Below, piece after piece: positions 37,923-48,422 of a DNA stretch of 64,000 nucleotides; positions within the stretch are counted from its first letter, which is position 1; the number at the start of each line of letters is the position of its first letter. The stretch lies in contig NZ_MUYA01000005.1 in the NCBI RefSeq assembly GCF_002015115.1, forward strand, positions 1 to 64,000, in the 5' to 3' direction. This DNA is from Haemophilus paracuniculus. GTDB taxonomy: Bacteria; Pseudomonadota; Gammaproteobacteria; Enterobacterales; Pasteurellaceae. Both the position numbers and the translations under genes were made by a program. The notes beneath the pieces are model-generated. The model saw nothing but the letters and a program-made list of their open reading frames with translations, did no database searches and was not told the DNA's origin.

Positions 37923-39073
37923 TGAAATCAATCACTTACGAAAATCATTTTCCGAAACTCACCGCAGAACAGCTTGCTGAAAACGGCAAGAAAAAAGTGA
38001 TTTGCGGAATGTCGGGCGGGGTGGATTCGTCCGTTTCCGCCTTTATTCTTCAACAACAAGGCTACCAAGTTGAGGGCTTGTTTATGAAGAATTGGGAAGA
38101 AGATGACGACACCGATTACTGCACCGCCGCCGCCGATTTGGCGGACGCCCAAGCGGTGTGCGACAAACTCGGGATCAAACTGCACAAAATCAACTTTGCG
38201 GCGGAATACTGGGACAACGTATTCGAGCATTTTTTGAGCGAATATAAAGCAGGTCGCACCCCAAACCCCGATATTTTGTGCAACAAAGAGATCAAGTTCA
38301 AAGCCTTTTTGGAATATGCCGCCGAAGATTTGGGGGCGGATTATATCGCCACGGGGCATTATGTTCGCCGCCGTGATGTGGGCGGTCAATCGCAACTGCT
38401 ACGTGGCTTGGACAGCAACAAGGATCAAAGCTACTTCCTCTACACATTGAGCAAGGATCAAGTGGCACAAAGCCTGTTCCCTGTCGGCGATATTGAAAAA
38501 CCGATTGTCCGCCAGATTGCTGACGATCTCGGTCTTGCCACTGCCAAGAAAAAGGATTCGACGGGGATCTGTTTTATCGGTGAACGCAAATTTAAAGATT
38601 TCCTCGCTCGCTATCTGCCTGCTCAACCAGGGGATATTATCACGACTGAGGGGCAAGTGGTCGGTCGCCACGATGGCTTGATGTACCACACCCTCGGGCA
38701 GCGTAAAGGGCTGGGTATCGGTGGCGTGAAAGGGTTGAGCGAAGATCCGTTCTATGTGGTGGAAAAAGATCTGATCAACAACGTACTGATTGTGGCACAA
38801 GGCCACGACAATTCCGCCCTGCTTTCAACAGGCTTGATCGCTAAACAGTTGCACTGGGTGGATCGCCAGCCGATTACGCAAAATCTGCGTTGCACCGTCA
38901 AAACTCGCTATCGTCAAACGGATATCGCCTGCGAAATCCAACCTATTGATGAAGATACGATTCGAGTGATCTTTGACGAACCACAAATCGCCGTTACCCC
39001 TGGGCAGTCAGCGGTGTTCTATCAAGGTGAAATCTGCCTTGGTGGTGGGGTAATTGAGGAACAGTTGAAATAG
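37922..39073 (+). CDS. mnmA: tRNA 2-thiouridylase MnmA
   Basis: Thiolates U34 of tRNA-Lys, -Glu and -Gln. The 383-residue protein has the PP-loop [15 protein letters not shown], the catalytic Cys in [14 protein letters not shown] and the second Cys in [12 protein letters not shown]. The start ATG overlaps the nqrM stop, so translation may be coupled. Confidence 0.96.
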   Translation: MKSITYENHFPKLTAEQLAENGKKKVICGMSGGVDSSVSAFILQQQGYQVEGLFMKNWEEDDDTDYCTAAADLADAQAVCDKLGIKLHKINFAAEYWDNVFEHFLSEYKAGRTPNPDILCNKEIKFKAFLEYAAEDLGADYIATGHYVRRRDVGGQSQLLRGLDSNKDQSYFLYTLSKDQVAQSLFPVGDIEKPIVRQIADDLGLATAKKKDSTGICFIGERKFKDFLARYLPAQPGDIITTEGQVVGRHDGLMYHTLGQRKGLGIGGVKGLSEDPFYVVEKDLINNVLIVAQGHDNSALLSTGLIAKQLHWVDRQPITQNLRCTVKTRYRQTDIACEIQPIDEDTIRVIFDEPQIAVTPGQSAVFYQGEICLGGGVIEEQLK

Positions 39074-39095
39074 CCCCGATATTTTCGATAAAAAG

Positions 39096-39131
39096 ACCGC
39101 TTGTAGGTTGCCCTGCAAGCGGTTTGTTTTT
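39096..39131 (+). terminator. Terminator after mnmA
   Basis: ACCGCTTG pairs with CAAGCGGT (inner AGG/CCT), followed by TTTGTTTTTT. It is a USS pair. Confidence 0.75.
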
Positions 39132-39169
39132 TGCGGTATTTTCAACAATCATACCGCTTGAATTTCCCC

Positions 39170-39297
39170 CTACCCCGCCTAACGGCGGTACTTCCCCCGT
39201 AAACGGGGGAAGATCTTAATACCACACAAAACGAGATCTGCCCCCGCTTGCGGGGGAAGTGGTTGAGCGAAGCGAAACCGAAGGGGGCTACGGAAAT
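39170..39297. repeat. CCCCCGC-type hairpin repeat downstream of purA
   Basis: Contains CCGCCTAACGGCGG, CTTCCCCCG...CGGGGGAAG and CCCCCGCTTGCGGGGG. Related blocks occur at about 40700-40790 and 54478-54625. No gene-like reading frame is supported. Confidence 0.7.
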
Positions 39298-40599
<1,302 letters not shown>

Positions 40600-40694
40600 T
40601 CAATGCCTCTCGGTTGGTTAATTAACTTGGTAAGCGGTCGGATTGGCGGAAATTTTTGCAAATCCTACCGCTTGTTTAACGAAAATAATGAAAA

Positions 40695-40795
40695 TTGACA
40701 TTCCCTCCCCCGCTTGCGGGGGAGGGCTAGGGAGGGGGGATTATGATTTCCCCCCCACCTAACCTCCCCCCGCAAGCGGGGGGAGGAATTATCGT
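40695..40795. repeat. Very GC-rich double hairpin between hflC and purA
   Basis: CTCCCCCGCTTGCGGGGGAG, then a spacer, then CCTCCCCCCGCAAGCGGGGGGAGG. The first is a perfect palindrome of 20 bp. Another USS pair at 40632-40677 precedes it, so this leader region for purA is strongly structured. Confidence 0.75.
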
Positions 40796-40841
40796 AACTC
40801 GGTTAAAGATAAAAAACCTTTTTCACTATTTTTTAACGTAA

Positions 40842-40865
40842 AAAGACCCGAAAACTCGGGTCTTT
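40842..40865 (-). terminator. Terminator after hflC
   Basis: AAAGACCCGA pairs with TCGGGTCTTT; on the minus strand it is followed by T. Confidence 0.82.
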
Positions 40866-40873
40866 GGATACAA

Positions 40874-41761
40874 CTATTTTGTCGGTGCTTTCATAAAGCG
40901 GAAAAATTCGCTGTCTGGCTTCAATAACATCATATTGTTTTGATCTTGGCTGAAACTTGCCTCGTAAGCCTTTAAGCTACGCACAAAGCTGTAAAATTCG
41001 GGATCTTTGCTGAATGCGTCCGCATAGATTTTCGCCGCTTCCGCATCGCCTGCACCGCGTAGTTCTTCGGCGGTTTTGGTGGCGTTGGCTTCAATTAAGA
41101 CCACTTTTTTATCCACTTCGGCACGGATCATTTCCGCTTTTTCTTGCCCTTGTGAGCGATGTTCACGCGCCACCGCATCACGTTCGGCACGCATACGCTG
41201 ATAGATTGAGGACGACACTTCGTTCGGTAGGTTGATTTGCTTCACGCGTACGTCCACCACTTCAATCCCCAATTTTTCTGCACCGTCTTCGCCAGCGTTG
41301 AGGGCTTTTTGCGCTCCTGCCATTAACTCGCCACGCGAGCCTGACACGATGTCTTTAATGGTGCGAGAACCGATTTCTGAACGCAAACGGTCGCCCACTT
41401 TACGGCGTAATAGGTCGGACGCTTTTTGATAGTCGCCACCTGTGGCGGTGTAGAATTGCCCGAAATCGCTGATTCGCCATTTCACATAGGAATCCACCAA
41501 CAAATCTTTTTTCTCAACGGTAACGAAGCGGTCTTCTTGATCGCCGAGAATTTGAATGCGAGCGTCTAACACTTTCAAGCTGTCAATGAATGGGGCTTTG
41601 AAGTGCAAACCAGGGGAATAAACCACCACTTTTCCTGCGTCATCACGTTGCACCTTGTTGAAGCGTAACATAATGCCACGGTAGCCTTCTGGCACAATGG
41701 TTAAGCACGAAACCACCACCAACGCTAACGCCGCAACGAGGGGTAATAATAATTTACGCAT
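40874..41761 (-). CDS. hflC: HflC, FtsH-modulating band-7 protein
   Basis: A 295-residue SPFH/band-7 membrane protein that with HflK forms a cage around FtsH. A single N-terminal helix (LLLPLVAALALVVVSCLTIV) is followed by the band-7 domain (EGYRGIMLRFNKVQ...VDARIQILGDQEDRFVTVEKKDLLVDSYVKWRI) and an Ala/Glu-rich coiled coil. It lies 2 bp after hflK. Confidence 0.96.
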   Translation of the reverse strand: MRKLLLPLVAALALVVVSCLTIVPEGYRGIMLRFNKVQRDDAGKVVVYSPGLHFKAPFIDSLKVLDARIQILGDQEDRFVTVEKKDLLVDSYVKWRISDFGQFYTATGGDYQKASDLLRRKVGDRLRSEIGSRTIKDIVSGSRGELMAGAQKALNAGEDGAEKLGIEVVDVRVKQINLPNEVSSSIYQRMRAERDAVAREHRSQGQEKAEMIRAEVDKKVVLIEANATKTAEELRGAGDAEAAKIYADAFSKDPEFYSFVRSLKAYEASFSQDQNNMMLLKPDSEFFRFMKAPTK

Positions 41762-41763
41762 TG

Positions 41764-42981
41764 TTAAAATCTCCCTTTACGTTCGCCGTTTTCTTCCGCT
41801 GGCTCGCTCATTTGAGGTTGAGCTGGCACGCTGGCTGGTTGCACCACTCTCGGCTCTGGGGCTTTGAGGGTTGGGGCAGCTACGTTGCTCGGACTAGCGG
41901 TCGGTTTGGTCAAAATTTTATCTAATGGTAGCACGCTTAAATTGTTGCCGTTGCTGTCCATTACCACTTTCGGGGTGTTTTTCATCACTTTTTCCATTGT
42001 TTGAATATACAAACGCTCACGCATTACCGCAGGGGCAGCTTGATATTCAGGTAGGATTTTTTGGAAACGTTCCACTTCCCCTTTGGCTTCTAGCACCACT
42101 TTTTCTTTGTAAGCGGTCGCTTGTTCCACGATACGCTGTGCCTTACCTCGCGCAATCGGCTCTTCCCCTCTTGCGTAGGCTTCCGCCTCACGGATTAAGC
42201 GTTGCTGATCTTCCTGTGCTTTAATCGCATCGTCAAACGCCGCTTTTACTTCCTCTGGCGGACGAGCCGATTGGAAGTTCACATCGGTAACGAGCAAGCC
42301 CATATCGTAATTTTTGATGATTTCACGCAACGCCGTCCAAGTGCGTTCACGCACCACCGCACGCCCTGTGGTTAAAATTTCGTCCATCGTCATATGCCCG
42401 ATCACATAACGCAAGGCACTGTCCGTCGCCTGTTTCAAACTATCATCGGGATCTTTCACGTTGAACAGATATTTGGCAGGATCTTCCACACGATATTGCA
42501 CCGTCATTTCCACCTGTACCATATTTTCATCTTGGGTCAGCATTGAACCGCCCGTTTTCAATTCGGACACACGCTCAATGTTTACGGGGTAAACTTCATC
42601 AATAAAAGTCGGCTTCCAGTTCAAGCCTGGTAGCGAAACGTTGGTTAATTTGCCGAAACGGGTAACCACGCCTCGTTCCGCTTCTTTCACGGTGTAGAAA
42701 CCCGAAGCCGCCCAAACCACCGCCCCTAAACCGAGTAAAATCGGCAGGAATTTGCCCAAAGAGGGGGCTGGCTGATTGTTTTGATTGCCGTTATTGCCAC
42801 CGCCCATTTTTTTGAGCAAATTGCTGAATGCTTCTTCCAGATCTGGCGGCTGCTGGCTATTTTGTTGGCGATTTGGCTCTGGCGAACCTTGCCCTTGTTG
42901 TTCTTTATTTTCTGGTTGTTCAGGCTTTTTTTGCCCAGGTTTGCCCCAAGGATCTTGATTGCCTGATTCGTTCCACGACAT
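41764..42981 (-). CDS. hflK: HflK, FtsH-modulating band-7 protein
   Basis: A 405-residue partner of HflC. It starts MSWNESGNQDPWGKPGQ with a Gln/Pro/Asn-rich cytoplasmic segment, then one membrane helix (FLPILLGLGAVVWAASGFYTV) and the band-7 domain (EAERGVVTRFGKLTNVSLPGLNWKPTFIDEVYPV). ATG at 42981 is chosen for TTGGAGAAAATT upstream; the longer frame adds 34 unconserved residues. The C-terminal tail is Pro/Ala-rich. Confidence 0.95.
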   Translation of the reverse strand: MSWNESGNQDPWGKPGQKKPEQPENKEQQGQGSPEPNRQQNSQQPPDLEEAFSNLLKKMGGGNNGNQNNQPAPSLGKFLPILLGLGAVVWAASGFYTVKEAERGVVTRFGKLTNVSLPGLNWKPTFIDEVYPVNIERVSELKTGGSMLTQDENMVQVEMTVQYRVEDPAKYLFNVKDPDDSLKQATDSALRYVIGHMTMDEILTTGRAVVRERTWTALREIIKNYDMGLLVTDVNFQSARPPEEVKAAFDDAIKAQEDQQRLIREAEAYARGEEPIARGKAQRIVEQATAYKEKVVLEAKGEVERFQKILPEYQAAPAVMRERLYIQTMEKVMKNTPKVVMDSNGNNLSVLPLDKILTKPTASPSNVAAPTLKAPEPRVVQPASVPAQPQMSEPAEENGERKGRF

Positions 42982-43127
42982 AATTTTCTCCAAAAATAAC
43001 GTGATCTTGCTTCCTTTCTTTTTCAAAAAGAAAACCGCCCGATTGTACCGATTTGGCACTGTTTTTGCTAGGTAAAAAATCAAATTTCTTGCAACAAGCG
43101 GTCGGATCTGTCGATTTTTTACAAAAC

Positions 43128-43153
43128 AAAAGGGCGATGAAATCGCCCCTTTC
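43128..43153 (-). terminator. Terminator after trxA
   Basis: GGGCGAT pairs with ATCGCCC around GAA, with A/T flanks giving a T tract on the minus strand. Confidence 0.75.
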
Positions 43154-43163
43154 TTTTCAGGAA

Positions 43164-43481
43164 TTATAATGCTTGCTCAATTAAGCTGGCTAATTGTGAT
43201 TTAGGCACGCCGCCCACTTGGGTTGCAACCACTTCACCGTTTTTGAACACAAGCAAAGTTGGGATACTGCGGATACCGAATTTGGTGGCGGTTTCTGGAT
43301 TGTCGTCCACATTCACTTTTACCACTTTTGCTCTGCCTGCGAACTCGTCCGCTAATTCATCTAAAATTGGGGCGATCATACGGCAAGGTCCGCACCAAGG
43401 TGCCCAGAAATCTAATAAAACAGGCACATCGGCATTTAACACTTCTTGCTCAAAAGTTGCATCGGTTACTTGAATAGTCAT
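43164..43481 (-). CDS. trxA: Thioredoxin
   Basis: A 105-residue disulphide reductase. It has the thioredoxin-fold start, active site [12 protein letters not shown] (WCGPC, near residue 32) and the cis-Pro in [10 protein letters not shown]. Single gene with its own terminator. The 207-bp upstream stretch to nudB holds only a USS (GCAAGCGGT) and A/T-rich sequence. Confidence 0.97.
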   Translation of the reverse strand: MTIQVTDATFEQEVLNADVPVLLDFWAPWCGPCRMIAPILDELADEFAGRAKVVKVNVDDNPETATKFGIRSIPTLLVFKNGEVVATQVGGVPKSQLASLIEQAL

Positions 43482-43688
43482 AGCTTTTCCTTATTTTGAA
43501 AGTAAAAAAAGAACGCCCTAAATCACATTAAGGCGTTTAGAATGTGGCTAAGATAGGCATTTATCGGGCAAATTTCAAGTAAGAATTTGCCGATTGTAGC
43601 GATTTAGCTTTGATTGCAAGCGGTGCGATATTGCTGAATTTCGCCAATTAGCGGTAGAATAACTAGAAAATGTTAAGCAAATACAACG

Positions 43689-44132
43689 ATGAATTATAAA
43701 AATCCCTATTCCATTTTAACCGTGATCTACGCTGAAAATACAGGGCGAGTGCTGATGTTGCAGCGGCAGGACGATCCCGATTTTTGGCAGTCGGTAACGG
43801 GGACGATTGAGCCGAACGAAACGCCGTTTGAAACCGCTGTGCGTGAAGTGAAAGAGGAAACGGGGATCGATATTTCTGCTCAAAATTTATCCTTTTATGA
43901 TTGCAAACATCGTGTGGAATTTGAGATTTTTCCGCAATTCCGCTATAAATACGCACCGCATATAAGCCATTGCACCGAGCATTGGTTTTTATTGGCGTTA
44001 CCCGAAGAAGTAACCCCAACCTTAACGGAACATTTAGCCTTTCAATGGTTGCCTAAAAAACAGGCAATTGAATTAACTAAATCCCCGAATAATGCACAAG
44101 CGATTGAACTTTATGTAAAAAATAGAGACTAA
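43689..44132 (+). CDS. nudB: Dihydroneopterin triphosphate diphosphatase NudB
   Basis: A 147-residue Nudix hydrolase that removes pyrophosphate from dihydroneopterin triphosphate in folate synthesis. The Nudix box GTIEPNETPFETAVREVKEETGI is complete (G-x5-E-x7-REVKEE-x-G-I). NYKNPYSILTVIYAENTGRVLMLQR and CTEHWFLLALPE match NudB. It lies upstream of yebC as in other Pasteurellaceae and E. coli. Confidence 0.94.
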   Translation: MNYKNPYSILTVIYAENTGRVLMLQRQDDPDFWQSVTGTIEPNETPFETAVREVKEETGIDISAQNLSFYDCKHRVEFEIFPQFRYKYAPHISHCTEHWFLLALPEEVTPTLTEHLAFQWLPKKQAIELTKSPNNAQAIELYVKNRD

Positions 44133-44183
44133 GCGACCGCTTGTGTGTCATTTTTATCAACTTAAATTATAGGAAAACAGAGA

Positions 44184-44924
44184 ATGGCAGGTCATAGTAA
44201 GTGGGCTAACATTAAGCACCGCAAAGCTGCACAAGATGCCCAACGTGGCAAAATTTTTACCAAATTGATCCGTGAATTAGTTACTGCTGCCAAATTAGGC
44301 GGTGGCGATGTGAGTGCAAACCCGCGTTTGCGTTCAGCGGTCGATAAAGCCTTATCGAACAATATGACCCGTGATACGATCAACCGTGCGATTGAGCGTG
44401 GTGTCGGTGGCGGTGATGATACCAATATGGAAACCAAAATCTACGAAGGTTATGGTCCAGGTGGTACGGCGGTAATGGTGGAATGTTTGAGCGATAACGC
44501 CAACCGCACCATTTCGCAAGTGCGTCCAAGTTTCACAAAATGTGGTGGCAACTTAGGCACGGAAGGTTCGGTAGGTTATTTATTCAGCAAAAAAGGCTTA
44601 ATTTTAATCGCCCAAGCTGATGAAGATAGCTTAACCGAGGCAGCGATTGAAGCAGGTGCAGATGATATTCAGCCACAAGAAGATGGCAGTTTTGAAATCT
44701 ACACCGCGTGGGAAGATTTAGGCACGGTGCGTGATGGCATTGAAGCGGCAGGATTCAAAATTGAGAATGCCGAAGTTACGATGATTCCATCAACCACCGT
44801 AGATTTGGATGCGGAAACCGCACCGAAATTGTTAAAACTGATCGATATGTTAGAAGATTGTGATGATGTACAAAACGTTTATCACAATGGTCAAATCAGC
44901 GATGAAGTGGCAGCACTTCTTTAA
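44184..44924 (+). CDS. yebC: YebC/PmpR-family protein
   Basis: A 246-residue protein of a broadly conserved family. It begins [32 protein letters not shown], the invariant start, and has [22 protein letters not shown]. Described both as a transcriptional regulator and as a translation factor relieving stalled ribosomes. It is usually followed by ruvC; here three lipoprotein genes intervene. Confidence 0.96.
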   Translation: MAGHSKWANIKHRKAAQDAQRGKIFTKLIRELVTAAKLGGGDVSANPRLRSAVDKALSNNMTRDTINRAIERGVGGGDDTNMETKIYEGYGPGGTAVMVECLSDNANRTISQVRPSFTKCGGNLGTEGSVGYLFSKKGLILIAQADEDSLTEAAIEAGADDIQPQEDGSFEIYTAWEDLGTVRDGIEAAGFKIENAEVTMIPSTTVDLDAETAPKLLKLIDMLEDCDDVQNVYHNGQISDEVAALL

Positions 44925-44941
44925 TATGTAAGGAAAACTCA

Positions 44942-45244
44942 ATGAAATTTGTTAAATTACTTTCAGCTCTTTCAGTGGCAGCGGTATTAGCAGGTTGTGC
45001 AACGGCTGGCGATACCGCTTCAACTATTGCCAAAGAAGCGACCAACAGTGCCATCTCTGCGGCGAAAGAGAGCGTAACCAACTCAGTAACTTCTGCAATG
45101 ACCAGCTCTGCGACAAATGGTCAAAGCGTTACCCAAGCGGCTGAAACCTTAGAAAAAGTTTCAAAAGCGAAACAATCAGCGACCAGTGCGGTAAACTCTG
45201 CAAAAGAGGCTTACGGCACGATTAAATCGACTTTCGGTCAATAG
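44942..45244 (+). CDS. Small Ala/Ser/Thr-rich lipoprotein, paralogue 1
   Basis: A 100-residue lipoprotein. The signal MKFVKLLSALSVAAVLAGC has lipobox LAGC with Cys19. The mature part is a low-complexity amphipathic Ala/Ser/Thr/Lys helix containing SAVNSAKEAYGTIKS, a tail shared with paralogue 2. It lies 17 bp after yebC with AAGGAAAA upstream. I do not recognise a function; an envelope structural role is a guess. Confidence 0.8.
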   Translation: MKFVKLLSALSVAAVLAGCATAGDTASTIAKEATNSAISAAKESVTNSVTSAMTSSATNGQSVTQAAETLEKVSKAKQSATSAVNSAKEAYGTIKSTFGQ

Positions 45245-45281
45245 TTTTTTTACTTAAATTCAACTCACATAAGGAAACTTT

Positions 45282-45647
45282 ATGAAATTAGTAAAACTTC
45301 TCTCAGCAGTAGCAGTAGCAGCAACCTTAGCAGCGTGTTCAACCGCATCAGATATGGCTTCAAGCGTTGGTAACGGTATTTCAAACGTTGCTGGCTCAGT
45401 AAAAGACGGCGTATCAAGTGCAGCAAGCACCGTAGGTAACGGTGTTTCAAACGTAGCTGGCACAGTAACTGACGGCGTGAAAAGCGGCATTTCAAAAGTA
45501 GCGAACCTTGGTTCTGAAACGTCAAACAGCACTTCTTCAAAAGTCGCTGAAACCACACAAAAAGTATCAAACGCAAAAACTTCTGCAACTAACGCAGTAA
45601 ACTCTGCAAAAGAAGCAGGTAAAGCGATCAAATCAAGCGTTAAATAA
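45282..45647 (+). CDS. Small Ala/Ser/Thr-rich lipoprotein, paralogue 2
   Basis: A 121-residue lipoprotein with signal [19 protein letters not shown] (Cys19) and a mature part with an internal repeat: GNGISNVAGSVKDGV, then GNGVSNVAGTVTDGV. The C-terminus shares NAVNSAKEAGKAIKS with paralogue 1. AAGGAAAC is upstream and a perfect hairpin terminator follows. Paralogue of its neighbours by signal peptide and repeat. Confidence 0.82.
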   Translation: MKLVKLLSAVAVAATLAACSTASDMASSVGNGISNVAGSVKDGVSSAASTVGNGVSNVAGTVTDGVKSGISKVANLGSETSNSTSSKVAETTQKVSNAKTSATNAVNSAKEAGKAIKSSVK

Positions 45648-45660
45648 TTAACGCCAATCA

Positions 45661-45686
45661 ATGTGGTGCAATTTGCACCACATTTT
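45661..45686 (+). terminator. Terminator after lipoprotein 2
   Basis: ATGTGGTGCA pairs perfectly with TGCACCACAT around ATT, followed by TTT. A second palindrome, GTGCAATGTTGCAC, follows near 45696. Confidence 0.75.
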
Positions 45687-45736
45687 CTATCAAAGCGTGC
45701 AATGTTGCACAAATTTACACTCAACGGAGGTAATCA

Positions 45737-46294
45737 ATGAAACTCGTTAAACTTCTTTCAGCTATCGCAGTAGCAACCGCTCTTTCTGCTTGCTCAACCG
45801 CATCTGATGTTGCATCAAGTGCAACTAATGCTGTTTCTAACGCAGCAAGCTCTGTGGCGAACGGTGTATCAAATGTAGCAACAGGCGTTGCAGATGGCGT
45901 TTCTAACACTGTAACTAAGGTAAAAGATACCGCAGCAGGTAAAGTTGAAACCACCACAACCAAATTAGATACCACCAGCAAAACCGTGGTATATAGCTGC
46001 CAACAGAAAAAATCTGTTACCGCCACTTACGCTTTTGAAAACGGTCAAGTAAAAGCGGTAAACCTCAAATTAGGCAAACAAGCGATCAACGGCTTAATGC
46101 TTGATGCAAACAGCTCAGATGTGGTGTCATTCGCATCAAAAGGCTACCGTTGGAATGTTGATACTGATTTCTCATTAGAAAATGCAGAAAAAACCACCGC
46201 AATTCATCTTGCTAAAATTGGCAAACAATCAGACCAACTTTTAGCAAAACTTTGCGAAGTGAATAAAAGTGCGACCGCACGTTACAATAAGTAA
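45737..46294 (+). CDS. Small lipoprotein, paralogue 3, with added C-terminal domain
   Basis: A 185-residue lipoprotein with signal [19 protein letters not shown] (Cys19). The N-terminal half repeats the paralogue 2 pattern ([15 protein letters not shown]). Residues about 88-185 are different: [29 protein letters not shown], then a Cys-containing end ([10 protein letters not shown]). The YxC/VxAxY pattern and two Cys resemble MliC-type lysozyme inhibitors, but the SGARY motif is not clear, so I only suggest this. GGAGG upstream is a strong ribosome site. Confidence 0.8.
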   Translation: MKLVKLLSAIAVATALSACSTASDVASSATNAVSNAASSVANGVSNVATGVADGVSNTVTKVKDTAAGKVETTTTKLDTTSKTVVYSCQQKKSVTATYAFENGQVKAVNLKLGKQAINGLMLDANSSDVVSFASKGYRWNVDTDFSLENAEKTTAIHLAKIGKQSDQLLAKLCEVNKSATARYNK

Positions 46295-46307
46295 TTAAAC
46301 GCATTAT

Positions 46308-46357
46308 ACAAGCGGGTAGATTTCGCAAATTTTCGCTAATCTACCCGCTTGTTTTTT
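46308..46357 (+). terminator. Terminator after lipoprotein 3 (USS-like pair with shared extra G)
   Basis: ACAAGCGGGTAGATT pairs perfectly with AATCTACCCGCTTGT, followed by T6. The uptake core has GGG in place of GG in both arms. Confidence 0.82.
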
Positions 46358-46368
46358 ATGGAAAAACA

Positions 46369-46947
46369 ATGGCAATCATTTTAGGCATCGACCCTGGCTC
46401 ACGGGTTACGGGCTATGGGGTAATCCGCCAAACGGGGCGACAACTAGAATATCTCGGTAGCGGGGCGATTCGCACCTCGGTGGAAGATTTGCCCACTCGT
46501 CTCAAACGCATTTACGCAGGCGTGAGCGAAATCATCACTCAATTTCAGCCCGATATGTTTGCGATTGAGCAGGTTTTTATGGCGAAGAATGCCGATTCCG
46601 CCCTCAAATTAGGGCAGGCACGCGGTACGGCGATTGTGGCGGCGGTCAATCACGATTTGCCCGTGTTTGAATATGCGGCTCGCCTCGTGAAGCAAACGGT
46701 GGTGGGGATTGGCTCGGCGGATAAAATCCAAGTGCAGGATATGGTAACACGCATTTTGCACCTTTCCGCCAAACCCCAAGCCGATGCTGCCGATGCCCTC
46801 GCGATTGCGATCACCCACGCCCATTCGATTCAGCACTCGCTTACGGTCGCAAAGCAGAGCCAGCAAAAAGTCAGTAGCGAAAAAGAACAAATTCTAGCTC
46901 TAATGAAAACCCGATATAGCCGCGGCAGATTTCGCCTAAAAGGCTAA
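46369..46947 (+). CDS. ruvC: Holliday-junction resolvase RuvC
   Basis: A 192-residue RNase H-fold nuclease that cuts Holliday junctions. The catalytic acids sit in [14 protein letters not shown] (Asp8), [11 protein letters not shown] (Glu), and [12 protein letters not shown] (two Asp). Usually the operon continues ruvA-ruvB; here pepB follows, so ruvAB must be elsewhere. No SOS box was seen ahead of it. Confidence 0.97.
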   Translation: MAIILGIDPGSRVTGYGVIRQTGRQLEYLGSGAIRTSVEDLPTRLKRIYAGVSEIITQFQPDMFAIEQVFMAKNADSALKLGQARGTAIVAAVNHDLPVFEYAARLVKQTVVGIGSADKIQVQDMVTRILHLSAKPQADAADALAIAITHAHSIQHSLTVAKQSQQKVSSEKEQILALMKTRYSRGRFRLKG

Positions 46948-46995
46948 AATTTGCTAGAATCGTACCGCTTGTAAATCACACAACGGACAATCAAA

Positions 46996-48273
46996 ATGCA
47001 AATTACCCTTTCACATCAACCCGCCCCCGCTGCGTGGGGCGAAAAAGCCATTCTTTCGGCAACGGTGGACGGAATGACGATCCACCTTAATCAAACCCCC
47101 CTTGTAACCATTCAACAAGCGGCACGCAAAATCAAAAATCAAGGCATTTTAACCGCCACCCTTACGGGCGAGGGGTGGGGCGTGGAACAATGCTGGGCGT
47201 TTCAGCAAGGTTTTACCAGCGTTAAAAATCAAGGGGAAATCCACTTCCCCGATCTCGGCGAACAGCAAGGGGAATTTAACGCTCGCCTAGCTTGCACCAA
47301 CTTCACTCGTGCCTTAATTAACGAGCCGTCCGACACCCTTACCCCCGTTCGGCTGGCGGAAAAATCCGCCGAATTTTTAACGGAAAAAGCGGGCAAACAA
47401 GCGGTCAGTTATCAAATAATTTCAGGGGAAGCGTTGCAAAAACAAGGCTATGCAGGCATTTGGACGGTCGGCAAAGGTTCGGCAAATCCGCCAGCCTTAC
47501 TACAATTCGATTTCAACCCAAGCCAAGACCCGAACGCCCCTATTCTCGCTTGCTTAGTCGGCAAGGGCATTACCTTTGACACGGGCGGATACAGCCTCAA
47601 ACCAAGCGACTTTATGGAAGCAATGCGAACGGATATGGGCGGTGCGGCGTTAGTAGTCGGGGCGTTAGGCTTGGCAATCGAACGTGGCTTGAAGCAACGG
47701 GTCAAACTCTACCTTTGCTGTGCAGAAAATATGGTGAGTAGCACCGCCTTTAAGCTCGGCGACATTATTCACTACCGCAACGGCGTGAGTGCCGAAGTGC
47801 TAAACACCGATGCCGAGGGGCGTTTAGTGCTGGCGGATGGTTTAATCGAAGCCTGTGAGCAAAATCCGCAGTTCCTCATCGACTGTGCCACCCTCACGGG
47901 GGCGGCGAAAGTGGCGGTGGGGAACGACTACCATTCGGTGCTTTCAATGGACGAGCAACTCGTTGCGGAACTACTCGCCGCCGCCAAAGCGGAAAACGAA
48001 CCCTTCTGGCGACTGCCGTTTGAGGAATTTCACCGCAATCAAACCGCTTCCAACTTCGCCGACATCGCCAACGTAGGCTCAGTACCCGTCGGTGCAGGGG
48101 CAAGCACTGCCACCGCATTCCTTTCCTATTTCGTCAAAGATTACGCCCAAAACTGGCTACACATCGACTGCTCAGCTACTTTCCGCAAAACAGGCAACGA
48201 CCTCTGGTCAGCAGGGGCAACGGGGCTTGGGGTGAGAACGCTGGCGAAATTGTTGATTGAAAAGGCGGGATAA
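46996..48273 (+). CDS. pepB: Peptidase B (M17 leucyl aminopeptidase family)
   Basis: A 425-residue metallo-aminopeptidase. The metal-binding blocks [24 protein letters not shown] and [14 protein letters not shown] are present, the last being the M17 signature. Length and the N-terminal [17 protein letters not shown] are closer to PepB than to the longer PepA. Four USS-type sequences lie around it. Confidence 0.94.
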   Translation: MQITLSHQPAPAAWGEKAILSATVDGMTIHLNQTPLVTIQQAARKIKNQGILTATLTGEGWGVEQCWAFQQGFTSVKNQGEIHFPDLGEQQGEFNARLACTNFTRALINEPSDTLTPVRLAEKSAEFLTEKAGKQAVSYQIISGEALQKQGYAGIWTVGKGSANPPALLQFDFNPSQDPNAPILACLVGKGITFDTGGYSLKPSDFMEAMRTDMGGAALVVGALGLAIERGLKQRVKLYLCCAENMVSSTAFKLGDIIHYRNGVSAEVLNTDAEGRLVLADGLIEACEQNPQFLIDCATLTGAAKVAVGNDYHSVLSMDEQLVAELLAAAKAENEPFWRLPFEEFHRNQTASNFADIANVGSVPVGAGASTATAFLSYFVKDYAQNWLHIDCSATFRKTGNDLWSAGATGLGVRTLAKLLIEKAG

Positions 48274-48298
48274 TTCCAAGTAATTTTTACCTGTTTTT

Positions 48299-48346
48299 GG
48301 GACGCGAACATCGCGTCCCTACCGTAGGGATGCCACGCTGGCGTCC
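48299..48346. repeat. Tandem hairpin unit after pepB
   Basis: GGGACGCGA-ACA-TCGCGTCCC (48299-48319), CTACCGTAG, then GGATGCCA-CGC-TGGCGTCC (48328-48345, with one G-T wobble). Same unit as at 23966 and 37472. Confidence 0.8.
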
Positions 48347-48350
48347 TTTT

Positions 48351-48418
48351 TTCATTTGAATAATACAAAAGGCGATCATTGATCGCCTTTAAATTTTTGA
48401 AAATCTCACCGCTTGTAA
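48351..48418. repeat. Direct repeat A flanking the XRE/YaaW module
   Basis: Matches 49623-49691 over about 68 bp at roughly 85% identity by eye. It includes TTCATTTGAATAAT, a GGCGATC hairpin, CTTTAAATTTTTGA and a USS half. Its first bases, TTTTCATTTGAATAA, read as the last codons and stop of the YaaW-like gene. Confidence 0.82.
48367..48389. terminator. Bidirectional terminator between pepB and the XRE gene
   Basis: An 11-bp perfect stem, AAAGGCGATCA with TGATCGCCTTT. Part of direct repeat A. Confidence 0.82.
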
Positions 48419-48422
48419 CGGT

